Of a stretch of DNA of 64,000 nt, positions 1 through 9,521 are shown one piece after another. Origin of the DNA: Ferruginibacter sp. (GTDB lineage: Bacteria; Bacteroidota; Bacteroidia; Chitinophagales; Chitinophagaceae); contig JABFRP010000001.1 of assembly GCA_013141115.1 (NCBI GenBank), positions 664,375 through 728,374 of the forward strand, written 5' to 3'. Position 1 is the stretch's first letter, and each line of letters begins with the position of its first letter. Made by a program: the position numbers and the translations under genes. The notes under the pieces are model-generated. The model was not told the origin of the DNA. It made no database searches and was given only the letters and a program-made list of their open reading frames with translations.

Positions 1-2807
1 ATTAATTTTTTTGTCTGCACAAATTCTTTGCCTGTTACTATAACGGTATAAATACCACTGGGCAATCCGCTAATATCCATCTTTGTTAAATAAGCGCCTT
101 TAATTAACCGGGTTGATCTTACAACCTGCCCCAACTGATTAGTTACTTTCAATTGTAAATCTTCCTTAGTGGATTCATTTAAAGCAATACTTACATTGTA
201 AATAGCGGGGTTAGGATATAATAAGAATTGCTGATCGTTACTACCTGCTGCTGCAACTTTTGTTATCGGGCTAAACTTGTAACTGGCATTTGCATCTATC
301 AATTTTAAACGATAAAATAGCAGTGAGTTTGGAGCAGTAACATCAGTAAACTGGTAAAGCTTTGTACTGCTGCTGAAACCAGATGCCTGCACTTGCCCGA
401 TCTTAATAAAGTCGGTACCATTGTAACTACGCTCTACATCAAACCAGGCACTGTTTTGTTCTGATTGTGTGGTCCAGCTTAGCAATACATTTGCTCCCTG
501 GCGCATGGCCGCCATATCAACACCGTTTATTGGCAAGGGGGCACCCAGGGTTGTAAAAGCCTGCGTAGCAGTATAACCCGAATTGCCAACACCGCCAACT
601 GCTTCCACGGCATAATCATAATTGGTGATGGAAGAAAGGCCAGGTAAGGTGATTGTAGTATCATTTACAGGAGCAACTGTCCAGGTAGTTTCCGTTAACT
701 TTTTGTACCGCATATTGTATGAAACAGCAGTACTATCCGGAGTCCAGAAAATTCTTGCACTTGCAGTGGTAATATTAGTAGCATTTAGTCCTATTGGTAT
801 TGGAGGAGGCACGGTGCTGGTATCATTTATAAGAACAGTATAATCCTGTGTTTCGCCTCTTGCATAAACTCCGCAGGGAGTTGGCGGACTGTCGTGGCTC
901 ATAATTACCCTCATTCTTGCCGTACCTAAAGGAGCATTTGAAGGAACTGTAAAATTAAATGAAATTAACGAAAAATCAGAATAAAGGGCTACCACCTCTT
1001 CGCCTGCATCCGTAAAAACATTGTTATGATTATAATCTATCCAGATACTATAATATTCAGATTCCGGGTAAGGAATTAGCCCCGATAAATAACCTTGTAC
1101 ATTTTGGTTACGTGTAAAAGACATCACTATATTGGTAAAATCTCCGTAACCATTGTCCCTTCCTGAAATATGATTTACACCACCAACCCATACCTGGCTT
1201 AAATACTCCTGCACCTGGCTTTGCCCAACAGAAGAACAAATGGCTGTTCCTGTTGTTGTAAATGTTTGCGTGGCACTATAGCCCGATGGCCCGTTGCCGC
1301 AAACTGCTTCTACCGCATATTCATAAGTAGTACCGGCGTAAAGGCCAAAAATATTCAGCGTAGTAAGGTTATAAGAAACCACCGTCCAGCCACTGGCAGA
1401 AGTTGGTTTGTACCTTACATGATATGCTGTTGCACCAGCAACAGGTGCCCAGGAAAATGTAGCAAATGTATTGTTGATATTGGCAACATTTGCACCTGTG
1501 GGGATATTGCAGGATCCCGTTCCTGTATGATCAAAAAAATGAAAAACAGTCATACTGGTACCACTTAAAACGTACAAACTGCTGTCGCTGGCCAGCGTAC
1601 ATCCATAACCCCAGCCGCTGTAAAAATTGGTTGAGTCAACCCATTTTATCATACCGGTATTATCGTATTTTAATGCGATCATCCGCAAACTGGGTACATT
1701 GTTAGGGTCCACATTGGGACCTCCCATACCTGTAACAAATACCTCTCCGTTTGCTTTGGCAGCAATAAAATAGGGTGCTTCATCAAAGCCTGGTGCTCCA
1801 TTATATGCTGTATTCCATAACATAGTGCCATCTGTATCCACCTGGAATGTAATCCAGGATCCGAGGCCTTGACTTTGACCAATAATACTCAATTTGCCTG
1901 CTACATAAGTGAACCTGGTAGAGAAATCAAATCCCCCACCAAAATCAAAGTCCTTTTTCCAAAGCTGTGTACCAGATGGGGCAAATTTATAAATCACAAT
2001 ATCCATTTGACTGGTTGGAGAAACCTGATTACTAAAACCTGTGAGCAAATACACATTACCAGCATCATCAATTTCAACATCTCTTGCGCCTCGGCCCTGT
2101 ACGCCGGCAGTCCATAATAAAGTACCCGTAGTATCCCATACAGCTACTGATGCAATATTGGGGTCACCACCTGCTGGAGAACCACCCGATGCACTAAGTA
2201 CGATTTTATTTCCTTTCACACGCATGGATTCAAAAAAGCCAGGCGCTGTTGCAGCACTATGGCGTTCAAACAATATGTTGCCATTTGTATCAAATTTAAA
2301 CAATGCAAATCCGGCGAGATTTCCTACACCTGTCGCCCCAACATAAAGATTCCCATTAATATCCACATCACACCTTAGGCTCATGCCTACCAGGTAATTA
2401 ACAGGGCTAAGCACCTGTTTCCATAACTGAACACCATCGGGATTATACTTTAAAACAATGACTGCAATGGCAGTACCAGGATTGGAGCCTCCGTATTGAT
2501 AACCGGCTACAAACACATTATTACTGTCGTCGGTGGTTACCCAAAGCGCTCTTTCATAGGTGCTTGTAATGCCTGATGCTGATATGGCTTCCCACTGTAA
2601 AACACCAAACTTGTTGTACTTGCGGGTATAGGCATTGTTACTGATGGCATAGCCGGTTGCAATTACATTGTCCTGGTTGTCCCGGGCTATCATAGTCCCG
2701 GTTTTTGAAGTGGCATCAGCCGGCCTTATCCAGTCGGTAGAGTATTGAGCAAATAAATTTGTTGAATACAGTACGATTAATGCGATGAGTATTTTAATTT
2801 TTTTCAT
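1..2807 (-). CDS. Secreted multidomain protein with type A T9SS sorting domain (3' end outside window)
   Basis: The frame is open from an ATG at 2807 to base 3 (935 codons) and leaves the window within its last few codons. A signal peptide (hydrophobic KILIALIVLY, then LFAQ) is followed by about 400 residues of blade-like repeats with motifs such as NVYLLTG and NVFVAGY, suggesting a beta-propeller. Then come fibronectin-III-like modules (about 440-520 and 660-750) with a GEVED-like domain between them (about 535-655, IWIDYNHNN). The last ~75 residues are a type A sorting domain (FLLYPNPA ... FVQTKKL). The sorting domain means export by the type IX system and probable surface attachment. Ligand or activity is unknown. 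It has no obvious operon partner. Confidence 0.85.
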   Translation of the reverse strand, partial: MKKIKILIALIVLYSTNLFAQYSTDWIRPADATSKTGTMIARDNQDNVIATGYAISNNAYTRKYNKFGVLQWEAISASGITSTYERALWVTTDDSNNVFVAGYQYGGSNPGTAIAVIVLKYNPDGVQLWKQVLSPVNYLVGMSLRCDVDINGNLYVGATGVGNLAGFALFKFDTNGNILFERHSAATAPGFFESMRVKGNKIVLSASGGSPAGGDPNIASVAVWDTTGTLLWTAGVQGRGARDVEIDDAGNVYLLTGFSNQVSPTSQMDIVIYKFAPSGTQLWKKDFDFGGGFDFSTRFTYVAGKLSIIGQSQGLGSWITFQVDTDGTMLWNTAYNGAPGFDEAPYFIAAKANGEVFVTGMGGPNVDPNNVPSLRMIALKYDNTGMIKWVDSTNFYSGWGYGCTLASDSSLYVLSGTSMTVFHFFDHTGTGSCNIPTGANVANINNTFATFSWAPVAGATAYHVRYKPTSASGWTVVSYNLTTLNIFGLYAGTTYEYAVEAVCGNGPSGYSATQTFTTTGTAICSSVGQSQVQEYLSQVWVGGVNHISGRDNGYGDFTNIVMSFTRNQNVQGYLSGLIPYPESEYYSIWIDYNHNNVFTDAGEEVVALYSDFSLISFNFTVPSNAPLGTARMRVIMSHDSPPTPCGVYARGETQDYTVLINDTSTVPPPIPIGLNATNITTASARIFWTPDSTAVSYNMRYKKLTETTWTVAPVNDTTITLPGLSSITNYDYAVEAVGGVGNSGYTATQAFTTLGAPLPINGVDMAAMRQGANVLLSWTTQSEQNSAWFDVERSYNGTDFIKIGQVQASGFSSSTKLYQFTDVTAPNSLLFYRLKLIDANASYKFSPITKVAAAGSNDQQFLLYPNPAIYNVSIALNESTKEDLQLKVTNQLGQVVRSTRLIKGAYLTKMDISGLPSGIYTVIVTGKEFVQTKKL

Positions 2808-2867
2808 AACGGTTTTAATTATCTGGTAATTGTTTGTAAGTCAGTATGATGTTACCGTAGAATTATT

Positions 2868-3287
2868 TTACTGCAACATTCCGGTGGTTCTACCTAAGTA
2901 TAATTTAGGGGGATGCCAAACTGTAAAGTGATAATCAGTAAGCGGAAATGCACCTGCTAAATTTATTATAAAATAGTTTTCATTTGAAGTAAATGTATGA
3001 GTTACTAAAGCCGCAGCAAGGTAAACAGGTATACCATTGGTATCGCTACCTGAAATGTATATTTCATTCGACTTAAAAGGCAATTGCATATCACGGTCGT
3101 TGTCTTTGTCATTTAAATCATCGGTGAGATAATGCATTACCAGAAAATTTAAAAAAGTAATCGTGTTCCCCTCTTTTTTTGTTTCCTGAAAATGTTCTAT
3201 AAGTACATGTAGTTTAAATAATTCATTAAGCTTTGTTGCGGCTAACAAATAGATAGAAAGCATTAGGATGGCAGCTATTTTTTTCAC
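2868..3287 (-). CDS. Small membrane-anchored or secreted hypothetical protein
   Basis: A 139-residue protein starting at GTG 3287 (no in-frame ATG nearby) with one N-terminal hydrophobic segment (residues 4-17) that could be a signal peptide or anchor. The middle carries LFKLHVLIEHFQETK, then an Asp-rich DLNDKDNDRDMQLPFKS. I remember similar short proteins with an 'LPFKS' segment in other Bacteroidota, without known function; this is recollection, not a search. It lies 60 bp upstream of, and on the same strand as, the T9SS protein ending the left edge, so co-transcription is possible. No catalytic motif is visible. Confidence 0.6.
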   Translation of the reverse strand: MKKIAAILMLSIYLLAATKLNELFKLHVLIEHFQETKKEGNTITFLNFLVMHYLTDDLNDKDNDRDMQLPFKSNEIYISGSDTNGIPVYLAAALVTHTFTSNENYFIINLAGAFPLTDYHFTVWHPPKLYLGRTTGMLQ

Positions 3288-3554
3288 CCAGTAAATATTG
3301 GGCTAATATTTACTAAAAAAGAATAAACCTTGCTGAACAGGATTTATTGGCTGCTGAGTATGTGAAAATTAACTATGCACTGTTTTCGGCTTTTTGATTC
3401 AGGTGCCTGCATGATACAGAAAGAAAGTGGTTGTGGGGTTGAAAACGATAAATAATTATGGGATTGCCCGAAACCCTGAAAACAGGAAAGATATTGTGAA
3501 TTGAAAAAGGAACTTTACGAAATTGGTAACGGCGGTTAGGTCACCCAAAAAGGG

Positions 3555-3697
3555 TGGCTCACCCAGTGCAGGAAAAAGAGGGTAGTATTTTTTTGAGTTG
3601 TTCCTCTATGCTGTGTTATTCGTTGTTGGGCGGGAGACCAGACAACGGCGAGGATGAGTAAGGAGAAATTGGAACGTAATACCAGAGCTGCGGAGGG
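3555..3697. repeat. Structured dispersed repeat, copy 1
   Basis: A ~143-bp stretch that recurs imperfectly at 4638..4770 in the same orientation. Shared blocks in order are TGGCTCACCC, TTTTTGAGTT, TTATTCGTTGTTGG, GGGAGACCAG, CAACGGCGA, AATACC and AGCTGCG. The centre can fold as CGTTGT...ACAACG around a GAGA loop. The two copies bracket the frameshifted gene at 3758..4546. Apart from this copy, the 470-bp gap 3288..3757 shows nothing I can identify. Confidence 0.7.
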
Positions 3698-3757
3698 GAA
3701 TAGCATTTTAACTTTCTCTATACTTATTCATAACTACTTTTAAATAAAATCAAAAAA

Positions 3758-4546
3758 ATGAAAAATATATTTTTACTTTTTTTTACCTCAGGTTTTATTA
3801 ATTGCGATGCACAAGTTATTTTAACAAATGGTTTAATTAAAGCAAAGATTGAAACCCACACAGAAAATGGTGGCGTTGCATCTGCTATAAATGCTATTGA
3901 TATAAGTGTTTACCTGAAGGATACGTTTAGTAAGGTGGTTGAAAATTTATCTTCTATGAAAAGTGTTAGAATATTGGACGAAAGAAAAGGTATAAAAACA
4001 GTTTTGATAGAAAAGCCCAATGGGGGCAAAACTGGTTTTACATTCACTTTTGCTGATAAAGCATTGGAAAAAAAGAATAAAGGACAGCCTGGCAAATGCA
4101 GCAGGGCAAATTGCTGATCAGGAAGGCTCAAGGAAAGTTATTTTAAAAATGGGAGAAAGCAGTGTAAAAATATTATTTACCTGGATGAATCAAAAACTGT
4201 TAATAATTTTATTTGTAAAAAAGCTATTGTTACTACGGTGGATAGCGAGGGACAGGAGTCTCAAATTGCCGTGTGGTATATTAATGATTATACCTTTTCT
4301 GCGGCTTTTATTGAAGCAAATGCTATGTTGAGTTTTAAAGGGTTTAATGGATTGCCTGTTTATTATGAAACAGTGAAATCAATAAACTATGGAGGTAATG
4401 AAATAAGTATTATCAGGGTGTACCAGATTTTAGAAATTAAAAAGAATTTAAAAATTGAGACTAAAGAATTTAATATACCTGAAGGCTATGTAATAAAAAC
4501 TTATGCAGAATGGATAAAAGATAATCCCAGTGGATTGTTAAAGTAA
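3758..4546 (+). pseudogene. Exported GLPGLI/DUF4412-like protein interrupted by two compensating frameshifts
   Basis: Frame 2 opens at ATG 3758 with a signal peptide (IFLLFFTSGFINCDAQ) and runs to a stop at 4117. Clear coding sense continues in frame 3 from about 4080 (SLANAAGQIADQEG) and returns to frame 2 from about 4165 (YLDESKTVNNFICKKAIV) to the stop at 4546. The joined product would be about 262 residues. The first shift lies near an A-rich run at 4068-4080, the second near 4160-4175 in another A-rich run. Segments such as AVWYINDYTF and FNGLPVYYE resemble the exported GLPGLI/DUF4412 families (low confidence). The two shifts may be real decay or two assembly errors. The gene sits alone between two copies of a direct repeat. 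Confidence 0.6.
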
Positions 4547-4637
4547 GCTTATGTAGTAATGGAGGAGTTGCATAGAAGAGAAAAACTAATAGTGCTTTTA
4601 TTTTTTACCTTTTTTGTTGAATACTTACAACGGAGGA

Positions 4638-4770
4638 TGGCTCACCCTGTGTAGGAAAGGAACTTGTAGTTTTTGAGTTATTGCCTTATGCTTATTCGTT
4701 GTTGGCTGGGAGACCAGGCAACGGCGAAGATGGGAAAGAAGGTGGATGGAATACCCACAGCTGCGAAGAA
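4638..4770. repeat. Structured dispersed repeat, copy 2
   Basis: Second copy of the element at 3555..3697. Here the core folds better: outer CGTTG/CAACG and inner CTGG/CCAG close a GAGA (GNRA-type) tetraloop. The rest of the 382-bp gap 4547..4928 holds a pair of 14-mers, ACTTCGCTCAGTAC (4874) and ACTCCGCTCAGGAC (4906), and no gene. Confidence 0.7.
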
Positions 4771-4928
4771 GCCCTCCCTTCATCAGGATAAACTCTGCCA
4801 ATGAAGTCAAATAGAATTACAATTGTTCGTCTTCAAAAAACTAAAACCCTCTTTTCGATTAACCCATACTTCAACTTCGCTCAGTACTGGCAATATACTC
4901 CTTAGACTCCGCTCAGGACAATTTAAAA

Positions 4929-6557
4929 TTACACCTGAAACACCCCTGTCTTAAATTCCGATATCTCACTATTATGGTTGGCCGCTGCAATGCCTTCCGC
5001 AATTACTTGCCGGGTTGCGGCGGGGTCAATAATCTCATCCACCCATAACCTGGCGGCGGCATAGTAAGGAGTGGTTTGGCTATTGTAGCGGTCGATAATA
5101 TGGTTCAGCATTTTTTGTTCGTCTTCGGGTGTTATTTCTTTGCCTCTTGCTTTTAATGATGCTACTTCAATCTGCAATAAAGTTTTTGCAGCTTGTTCGC
5201 CACCCATTACGGCAATTTTTGCAGTAGGCCAGGCATAAATAAAACGGGGGTCGTAGGCTTTGCCACACATGGCATAATTGCCGGCACCATAACTGTTGCC
5301 AATAATAATGGTGATCTTTGGTACAACGGAATTTGCAACGGCATTTACCAGTTTAGCACCGTCTTTAATAATGCCGCTGTGTTCGCTGCGGCTACCTACC
5401 ATAAAGCCGGTAACATCCTGTAAAAACACAAGTGGAATTTTTTTCTGGTTGCAATTCATAATAAAACGTGCAGCTTTATCGGCACTGTCGTTATAAATTA
5501 CGCCGCCTAATTGCATTTCGCCTTTTTTGCTTTTTACAATTAAGCGTTGATTGGCCACAATGCCTACAGCCCAGCCATCAATGCGGCCATAACCGCATAC
5601 AATGGTTTTACCATACTCTTCTTTAAACTGGTCAAAACTATCTGCATCGCAAATGCAGTTAATAATGTTTACCATATCGTAAGGCTTGCTATTGCCTTCG
5701 CTCATAATGCCATAAATTTCGCCTGCAGCCGGTTTGGGTGCAACAGGTTTTATTCTATCAAAGCCGGCAGTTTGTGGCGCCCCAAGTTTGCTCATTATTT
5801 TTTTGATATGATCAAGGCATTCTTCTTCGGTAGCAAATTTATAATCTGCAATACCACTTAAGGCATTATGTGTTTCAGCACCTCCTAAGGTTTCGGCATC
5901 AATATCTTCGCCAATGGCAGCTTTAACCAAATATGGGCCTGCTAAAAATATAGAGCCATTGCCTTCTACCATTAATGTTTCGTCGCTCATAATAGGTAAA
6001 TAGGCGCCGCCTGCAACGCAGGCACCCATTACCGCTGCAATTTGTGTAATACCCATCGCACTCATTTTAGCATTATTGCGGAACACCCTTCCAAAATGTT
6101 CTTTGTCGGGAAAGATCTCATCCTGCATAGGCAGGAATACACCGGCGCTATCTACCAAATAAATAATGGGCAATTTATTCTCCATCGAAATTTCCTGCAT
6201 GCGCAAATTCTTTTTGCCTGTGATGGGAAACCAGGCTCCGGCTTTTACCGTTTGATCATTGGCTACAATAATACATTGCCTGCCGCTTACATAACCGATA
6301 CCGCTTACGGTGCCACCGGCCGGGCAGCCGCCCTGTTCTTCGTACATTTCAAAACCGGCAAAGGCCCCCAGTTCGGTAAAGGGTTTATCGGCATCGCACA
6401 AATAGGCAATGCGTTGCCTTGCAGTTAATTTATTGCGTTCCTTTTGTTTGGCTGCGGCTTTGGCGCCTCCGCCTTCGTAAATTTTATTTAAATATTGTTT
6501 GGTACGGCTCCAGGCCATTTTAAGGGCGTCTTCGTTTTTGTTGAATTGCAGGTCCAT
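4929..6557 (-). CDS. Acyl-CoA carboxylase carboxyltransferase (beta) subunit, methylcrotonyl-CoA type
   Basis: A 542-residue carboxyltransferase of the biotin-dependent acyl-CoA carboxylase family, starting at ATG 6557. It has the two crotonase-like halves of the family. The N-half carries VDSAGVFLPMQDEIFPDKEH and GACVAGGAYLPIMSDE, which are typical of methylcrotonyl-CoA carboxylase beta; the C-half carries LQDVTGFMVG and GNSYGAGNYAMCG. It would transfer carboxybiotin CO2 to 3-methylcrotonyl-CoA (leucine breakdown) or a related acyl-CoA, in the cytoplasm. The biotin carboxylase/BCCP alpha subunit is not next to it, so substrate choice (methylcrotonyl versus propionyl) rests on sequence flavour only. 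Length is normal for the family. It is followed by a 380-bp gap and preceded by a terminator. Confidence 0.9.
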   Translation of the reverse strand: MDLQFNKNEDALKMAWSRTKQYLNKIYEGGGAKAAAKQKERNKLTARQRIAYLCDADKPFTELGAFAGFEMYEEQGGCPAGGTVSGIGYVSGRQCIIVANDQTVKAGAWFPITGKKNLRMQEISMENKLPIIYLVDSAGVFLPMQDEIFPDKEHFGRVFRNNAKMSAMGITQIAAVMGACVAGGAYLPIMSDETLMVEGNGSIFLAGPYLVKAAIGEDIDAETLGGAETHNALSGIADYKFATEEECLDHIKKIMSKLGAPQTAGFDRIKPVAPKPAAGEIYGIMSEGNSKPYDMVNIINCICDADSFDQFKEEYGKTIVCGYGRIDGWAVGIVANQRLIVKSKKGEMQLGGVIYNDSADKAARFIMNCNQKKIPLVFLQDVTGFMVGSRSEHSGIIKDGAKLVNAVANSVVPKITIIIGNSYGAGNYAMCGKAYDPRFIYAWPTAKIAVMGGEQAAKTLLQIEVASLKARGKEITPEDEQKMLNHIIDRYNSQTTPYYAAARLWVDEIIDPAATRQVIAEGIAAANHNSEISEFKTGVFQV

Positions 6558-6692
6558 ATCGTTAATGATTGATGGTTAGTAAAGTAATTTGCAATTACCC
6601 TGCCATCAACTACCAACAAAAATATGGGTATTGAAATTAATGGCATAGTAAACAGTTGGCATATTTATGAAAGGTAGTTTGAAAAAACTGCT

Positions 6693-6724
6693 ATAAAAAA
6701 AGAGTGGGGCAGTGCCCACTCTTT
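6693..6724 (-). terminator. Rho-independent terminator of the 6963..9179 lipoprotein gene
   Basis: A perfect 10-bp stem AAAGAGTGGG/CCCACTCTTT (6699-6708 with 6715-6724) with a 6-base loop. On the minus strand it is followed by a run of seven T, 20 bp after the stop at 6746. Confidence 0.8.
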
Positions 6725-6745
6725 GCTTTAATATTTTAGGTACTC

Positions 6746-6962
6746 TTATTTTACAAAAATACTATAGGCAGAAGCATCCTGTGTACTGGTAAAGCCAGTT
6801 AAAGGTACGGGCACATTATTTTGAAAATATAAAGGAGCATATTTGCCGTTATTAGGCAGATAATTTTCACCTACAGTGTATACAATGCCATTTTTTATTA
6901 AAATATCATATAAATAGTTATCCCCGTTATTAGTATTATAGTTAGTTAAAAAATTTATACTG
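6746..6962 (-). pseudogene. Frameshifted C-terminal part of the repeat lipoprotein at 6963..9179
   Basis: Reading one base out of frame with the upstream gene, this stretch continues its repeat pattern exactly: upstream blades read YWKNG or YWKNS, and here YWK joins NNSINFLTNYN..., ending SAYSIFVK at the stop codon at 6746. Reaching it needs loss of one A from the A6 run at 6966-6971 (T6 on the plus strand). About 72 residues, roughly one and a half blades, are cut off by the shift. It could be an assembly error, a real mutation or a slippage switch. A start of its own at 6985 would overlap the stop and is less likely. Confidence 0.7.
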
Positions 6963-9179
6963 TTATTTTTTCCAATAAGTTGCATTTGATAAATAACTGC
7001 CCGGACTTTGCATTACAACTGTGCCAGTAATATAAACATCATTATTATCAACAAAAACTGAGTATGGGTCGGCATAAGTATATGATGCAGGAAGTGTAAC
7101 TAAGGTTTTAACACTGTTTTTCCAATATACTCCGGGATTAATGTTATTGCCATTAGTAGATTCGGTACCCGTGATATAAATATCTCCATTATTTACAAAA
7201 ATTCCAGAAGTATAACTATACGTGGATCCGGCATTTGCAAGTATATTAATGATGCCGTTTTTCCAATATAAAGCTCTGCTGTTAAAACCAGTAAATCCCT
7301 GGCCACATACGTACACATCTCCATTTACTACTTTTATATTTGTAGCTTCTACATAGTCAAAAGTGTCTTTAGGCAAAATAGTTGCTACCCCATTTTTCCA
7401 AACCTTTGCTACGGTTGATCCCGGATTATTGGAATTTCTTTCGATACCACATATATAAACATCTCCGTTGTACACATCAAAACTATAGGCATCTGCTAAT
7501 GTTGTGCCATTGGTTATATTGGTAATCACTCCGTTTTTCCAAAGTTTAATAGTGCCGACCCAGCCATTAAGTGTAGAGTCCTGTTCTGATACTAAAACAT
7601 ATACATCGTTATTATACACCAGTGTTTTTACTGCATAAGCATAATTATTTGCAGTTGTTGGAGTGGCTGTTAAAAAAGTGGGTACGCCATCTTTCCAAAA
7701 TACAGCTCTGTCATCAATTATACCTGCTATGTAAACACCATTAGTATTTATGGTATTACCACAGGCACTTATAGAACCTAGGTTTACACTGTTGCCAGTG
7801 GCAGTACCGGTTGCTGTACTGCTGTAATTGCCATTACTAAGGTCAACAGCATTGTAGGTATACGCAATAGTACCACCACAGTGAATTAAACTAAAGTTTA
7901 CCAAACCGGCTGCATTTGTATAGGCAATGGTGCTTGTACCGTTTGCCAGGCTAAGGCTTATGTAACCATTAGTTACCGGCAGGTTATTACAGCCTTTTAT
8001 TGTGGCAGTAAAATTTATAACCAGGTTTGCAGGAATGGTTACACTGATATTTCCTAACGAGGCATTGGCTGTATAGGGACCAATGTTTTGTGTATGCACC
8101 ACGGTGTTGCCGTTACAGTTTGTTCCTGTTATTACTTCCAGCTTTAAGGCTTCGTTTTTTGGTACATAGCCTGATACATAACCACTATCATTAGTATGGT
8201 CGTAAGCATAGGTATTGGTTGCTAAGCTGGTAATTTTTACCAACGTATTTGCCAATGGTAAATTATTGGCGCTGTTAAGCAAACGCATATCTAAAGTAAT
8301 AAAGTTGGCAGGTACATCCACATTCCAAAAAGAAAATTTGTTTACAAATGCGGTATAAGTATTACCACTTTTTGATGCGTTGCCTTCTTCTTTCCAGCGG
8401 GCTGTAGCTTCATCAAAATGCCATAACGGTATACTTGCAGGTGCAGTGCCCTGCAGTGAGGTGGGTATAGGAAAAGTAATAGTAGCTGTTTTGCCCGGTG
8501 CAATTTTTAAAATATTGCCGCTGGCATCCTGCAACTCTGCGCCTACCATTCCATAACTTTTTAATAAAAACTCTCCGTTGCTGCTGGTTATTGCTCTTAA
8601 ATCTCCGGGCACCACCAAAGGTAAATTAGCAGCGGTGGGATCTATCCAGTGAGCAAATACCTTTACGCTGCCGGTGTAAGCCGCACCACCGGCTGTTATA
8701 AAAGCATTGGCCGGAAAACTGATAACTGCGCCATTATCGGTTACAGTTCCGCCTGTTGCTGCAGTAATTGTACCAGTTAGCGTTTGTTTAATCAACTGAA
8801 TTTTTACGAAATTATTTTTACCGGCTTCGGTAACAAAACTGCGTATGCCTTTAAAATATCCGGCTTTAATTACGGTAACATGTCCGTTTGCCGCAGAAAC
8901 ATTTATATTTCTGAATGTAAAATTACCCATGGCGTCGGTACTGCCTGTATATGTATCTGACGTAACCACTGCATTGGCAACGGGCTGATTATTTTCGTCT
9001 ATTACCGAGCCGCTTATAGTTGCGGCTACTTTTATAGCATCATTGGTTATTACCGGCGTTTCCAATACAGGTATGCCATTGTCACTTACAGCATCATTTT
9101 TTTTACAGCCAGTCTGTATTAAAATAATAAGGGTAATAAAAAAGGCTGCAAATTTAATGTGGGTGATTTTTTGTACCAT
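6963..9179 (-). CDS. Outer-membrane/surface lipoprotein with carboxypeptidase-regulatory domain and beta-propeller-like repeats
   Basis: A 738-residue protein starting at ATG 9179. The N-terminus is a lipoprotein signal with lipobox QTGC (Cys about residue 25) followed by KKND. Residues about 50-125 form a CarboxypepD_reg-like domain (SGSVIDENNQPVANAVV ... DAMGNFTFRNI). A long middle region has PLWHFDEATARWKEEG, seen in Bacteroidota surface proteins with similar architecture. From about residue 490 there are repeats of ~50 residues, 'NGDVYICG ... KVWKNGV ... L', suggesting a propeller. The last visible blade stops early at YWKK because of a frameshift in an A6 run at 6966-6971; the blade pattern resumes in another frame. 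No function can be assigned beyond surface exposure. It is probably monocistronic, with its own terminator. Confidence 0.8.
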   Translation of the reverse strand: MVQKITHIKFAAFFITLIILIQTGCKKNDAVSDNGIPVLETPVITNDAIKVAATISGSVIDENNQPVANAVVTSDTYTGSTDAMGNFTFRNINVSAANGHVTVIKAGYFKGIRSFVTEAGKNNFVKIQLIKQTLTGTITAATGGTVTDNGAVISFPANAFITAGGAAYTGSVKVFAHWIDPTAANLPLVVPGDLRAITSSNGEFLLKSYGMVGAELQDASGNILKIAPGKTATITFPIPTSLQGTAPASIPLWHFDEATARWKEEGNASKSGNTYTAFVNKFSFWNVDVPANFITLDMRLLNSANNLPLANTLVKITSLATNTYAYDHTNDSGYVSGYVPKNEALKLEVITGTNCNGNTVVHTQNIGPYTANASLGNISVTIPANLVINFTATIKGCNNLPVTNGYISLSLANGTSTIAYTNAAGLVNFSLIHCGGTIAYTYNAVDLSNGNYSSTATGTATGNSVNLGSISACGNTINTNGVYIAGIIDDRAVFWKDGVPTFLTATPTTANNYAYAVKTLVYNNDVYVLVSEQDSTLNGWVGTIKLWKNGVITNITNGTTLADAYSFDVYNGDVYICGIERNSNNPGSTVAKVWKNGVATILPKDTFDYVEATNIKVVNGDVYVCGQGFTGFNSRALYWKNGIINILANAGSTYSYTSGIFVNNGDIYITGTESTNGNNINPGVYWKNSVKTLVTLPASYTYADPYSVFVDNNDVYITGTVVMQSPGSYLSNATYWKK

Positions 9180-9434
9180 TAGTTGTAGGCTTTTGTATTT
9201 AAATTCAATTATTAATTATGAACTTTATGGGGATGTTAGTTTTGAGATTTGTAAAAGTGATTAGTACGGGTATTTTGTAAGCGTTTAATAATAAAATCAA
9301 GGGCTTAAATTTAATTTTACTGTTTAGCCTGCTAAGATATAAAAAACTATTAACATTAAAATGAGGGAAAGCAAAATCTATTTATAAGCTTGTTTCAATT
9401 TTTTCAGGAACTGGTTAATGATTAAAGTATATGG

Positions 9435-9464
9435 TTTACAATTACGCCTGAAATTGTAAATTTG
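9435..9464 (+). promoter_or_regulatory. Candidate promoter of the DinB-like gene
   Basis: TAAATTTG at 9457-9464 matches the Bacteroidetes -7 element TAnnTTTG. Nineteen bases upstream is TTT (9435-9437) in place of the usual TTG. It lies 57 bp before the ATG at 9522. I see nothing else of note in the 342-bp gap 9180..9521. Confidence 0.4.
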
Positions 9465-9521
9465 TTTTTGTTGTACCTGTTAGAAACTATGAGTTATTAT
9501 CAATGAACTAATAACAAAACT

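Noticed and set aside
622..2346. Plus-strand frames of 67-115 codons
   Set aside because: They are antisense to the large T9SS gene (1..2807, minus), whose domain sense is continuous; no initiation or family signal.
5193..6428. Plus-strand frames opposite the carboxyltransferase
   Set aside because: Shadow frames of a well-supported 542-codon gene.
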